A DNA stretch of 5,560 nucleotides. Origin: Pseudomonadota bacterium (GTDB lineage Bacteria; Myxococcota_A; Polyangia; Fen-1088). The position numbers and the translations under genes were made by a program. Below, one piece after another: positions 5,108-5,560 of this stretch (the first letter of the stretch is position 1; each line of letters opens with the position of its first letter). The stretch covers positions 1 through 5,560 of the forward strand of contig JADGRD010000280.1 of assembly GCA_017881285.1 (NCBI GenBank). The letters are read 5' to 3'. The notes under the pieces are model-generated. The model worked only from the letters and a program-made list of their open reading frames with translations, made no database searches and had not been told where the DNA came from.

Positions 5108-5560
5108 GTGGATCTCCTGGCCTTCATTCGCGCAGAGGTGCTGCCCCATTTCGCGGGGCTCGGCGGCGCGACGGTGGCGCCCCTGGGCAGCGGCCTCATC
5201 AATCAAACCTTCCTCGTCGAAGCCGGCGGCGAGCGCTTCGTCCTGCAGCGGTTGGCCGCCATCTTCCCGCCGGCCATCAACGACAACATCGCGGCGGTGA
5301 CCCAAGCCCTGGCCCGCGCCGGGCTCGCGACGCCCCGGCTTCTGCCCGCGCGCGATGGACGGGCCTGCGTCGAGCTGGGCGGCGAAGCCGGCGTATGGCG
5401 ATTGCAGACCTTCGTGGCCGGGGTGGTTTTCGACAAGGTGCAAAGCCCGGCGCAGGCGGCGGCGGCCGGCGAGCTGGTCGCCCGCTTTCACCGCGCGCTC
5501 GACGGGCTCCGCCACGCCTTCGTTGGTCTGCGCGAAGGCGTGCACGACACCGAGAAACAC
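5108..5560 (+). CDS. APH-fold phosphotransferase, N-terminal part (truncated by window edge)
   Basis: The first 151 codons are visible, starting at GTG 8 nt after the barrel gene, with no strong Shine-Dalgarno (GGCGG at 5092-5096 overlaps the previous gene's end), so translational coupling is likely. APLGSGLINQTFLVEAGGERFVLQRL (25-50) matches the nucleotide-binding lobe of the aminoglycoside/choline/homoserine-kinase superfamily. The G-S-G-x-I-N-x-T-x-L-V and FVLQRL pattern, with AIFPPAINDNI following, is most like N-acetylhexosamine 1-kinase (NahK-type) proteins, which phosphorylate free amino sugars with ATP. WRLQTFVAG (98-106) fits the hinge, and LVARFHRAL (125-133) is the conserved helix before the catalytic lobe. 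The catalytic HGD and metal-binding Asp motifs lie beyond the window, so activity and substrate cannot be judged. A choline- or homoserine-kinase-like role is also possible. Confidence 0.75.
   Translation, partial: MDLLAFIRAEVLPHFAGLGGATVAPLGSGLINQTFLVEAGGERFVLQRLAAIFPPAINDNIAAVTQALARAGLATPRLLPARDGRACVELGGEAGVWRLQTFVAGVVFDKVQSPAQAAAAGELVARFHRALDGLRHAFVGLREGVHDTEKH

Noticed and set aside
1..5560. CRISPR array, tRNA, rRNA, insertion sequence or phage attachment site
   Set aside because: No spaced identical repeats of CRISPR length, no cloverleaf, no transposase gene and no terminal repeats were seen on either strand. The window is otherwise dense with ordinary genes.

Overview
This is a GC-rich bacterial window with uniformly high-GC third codon positions. 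It holds one leftward gene that runs off the left edge and five rightward genes, the last of which runs off the right edge. The outer-membrane protein architecture (TPR-like region, Ala/Pro linker, beta-barrel), the plant/chlamydial-type enoyl-ACP reductase and the codon bias point to a myxobacterium-like or other former-deltaproteobacterial lineage. That placement is an inference, because no rRNA or marker gene is present.

Layout. Positions 1-641 (minus) carry the N-terminus of the glutamate synthase large subunit (gltB), with its propeptide and N-terminal glutaminase nucleophile Cys. Positions 642-887 are a divergent intergenic region whose right half is strikingly AT-rich for this genome. 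It contains three copies of a 7-bp word at exact 11-bp spacing, an adjacent inverted repeat and candidate promoters for both directions. Rightward from 888 come an OmpR/PhoB-fold regulator with a degenerate receiver, monofunctional prephenate dehydratase (pheA, 13 nt downstream), enoyl-ACP reductase (fabI), a secreted TPR/beta-barrel protein, and an APH-fold sugar- or small-molecule-kinase-like protein (8 nt downstream). All gaps in the rightward series are short (at most about 52 nt) and no convincing terminator is visible, so one transcription unit with internal starts is plausible.

How it may fit together. The regulator keeps the Asp position but lacks the acidic pair, the Thr/Ser and the Lys of a working receiver. 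It resembles actinobacterial GlnR-type orphan nitrogen regulators in these losses, and it sits divergent from gltB, a central nitrogen-assimilation gene. The 11-bp-phased repeats between the two genes have the layout that OmpR/PhoB/GlnR-type dimers bind. The main hypothesis from this window is a phosphorylation-independent GlnR-like regulator controlling itself and gltB (and perhaps pheA, whose product is transaminated with glutamate). The remaining genes look like housekeeping (phenylalanine and fatty acid synthesis) or envelope functions.
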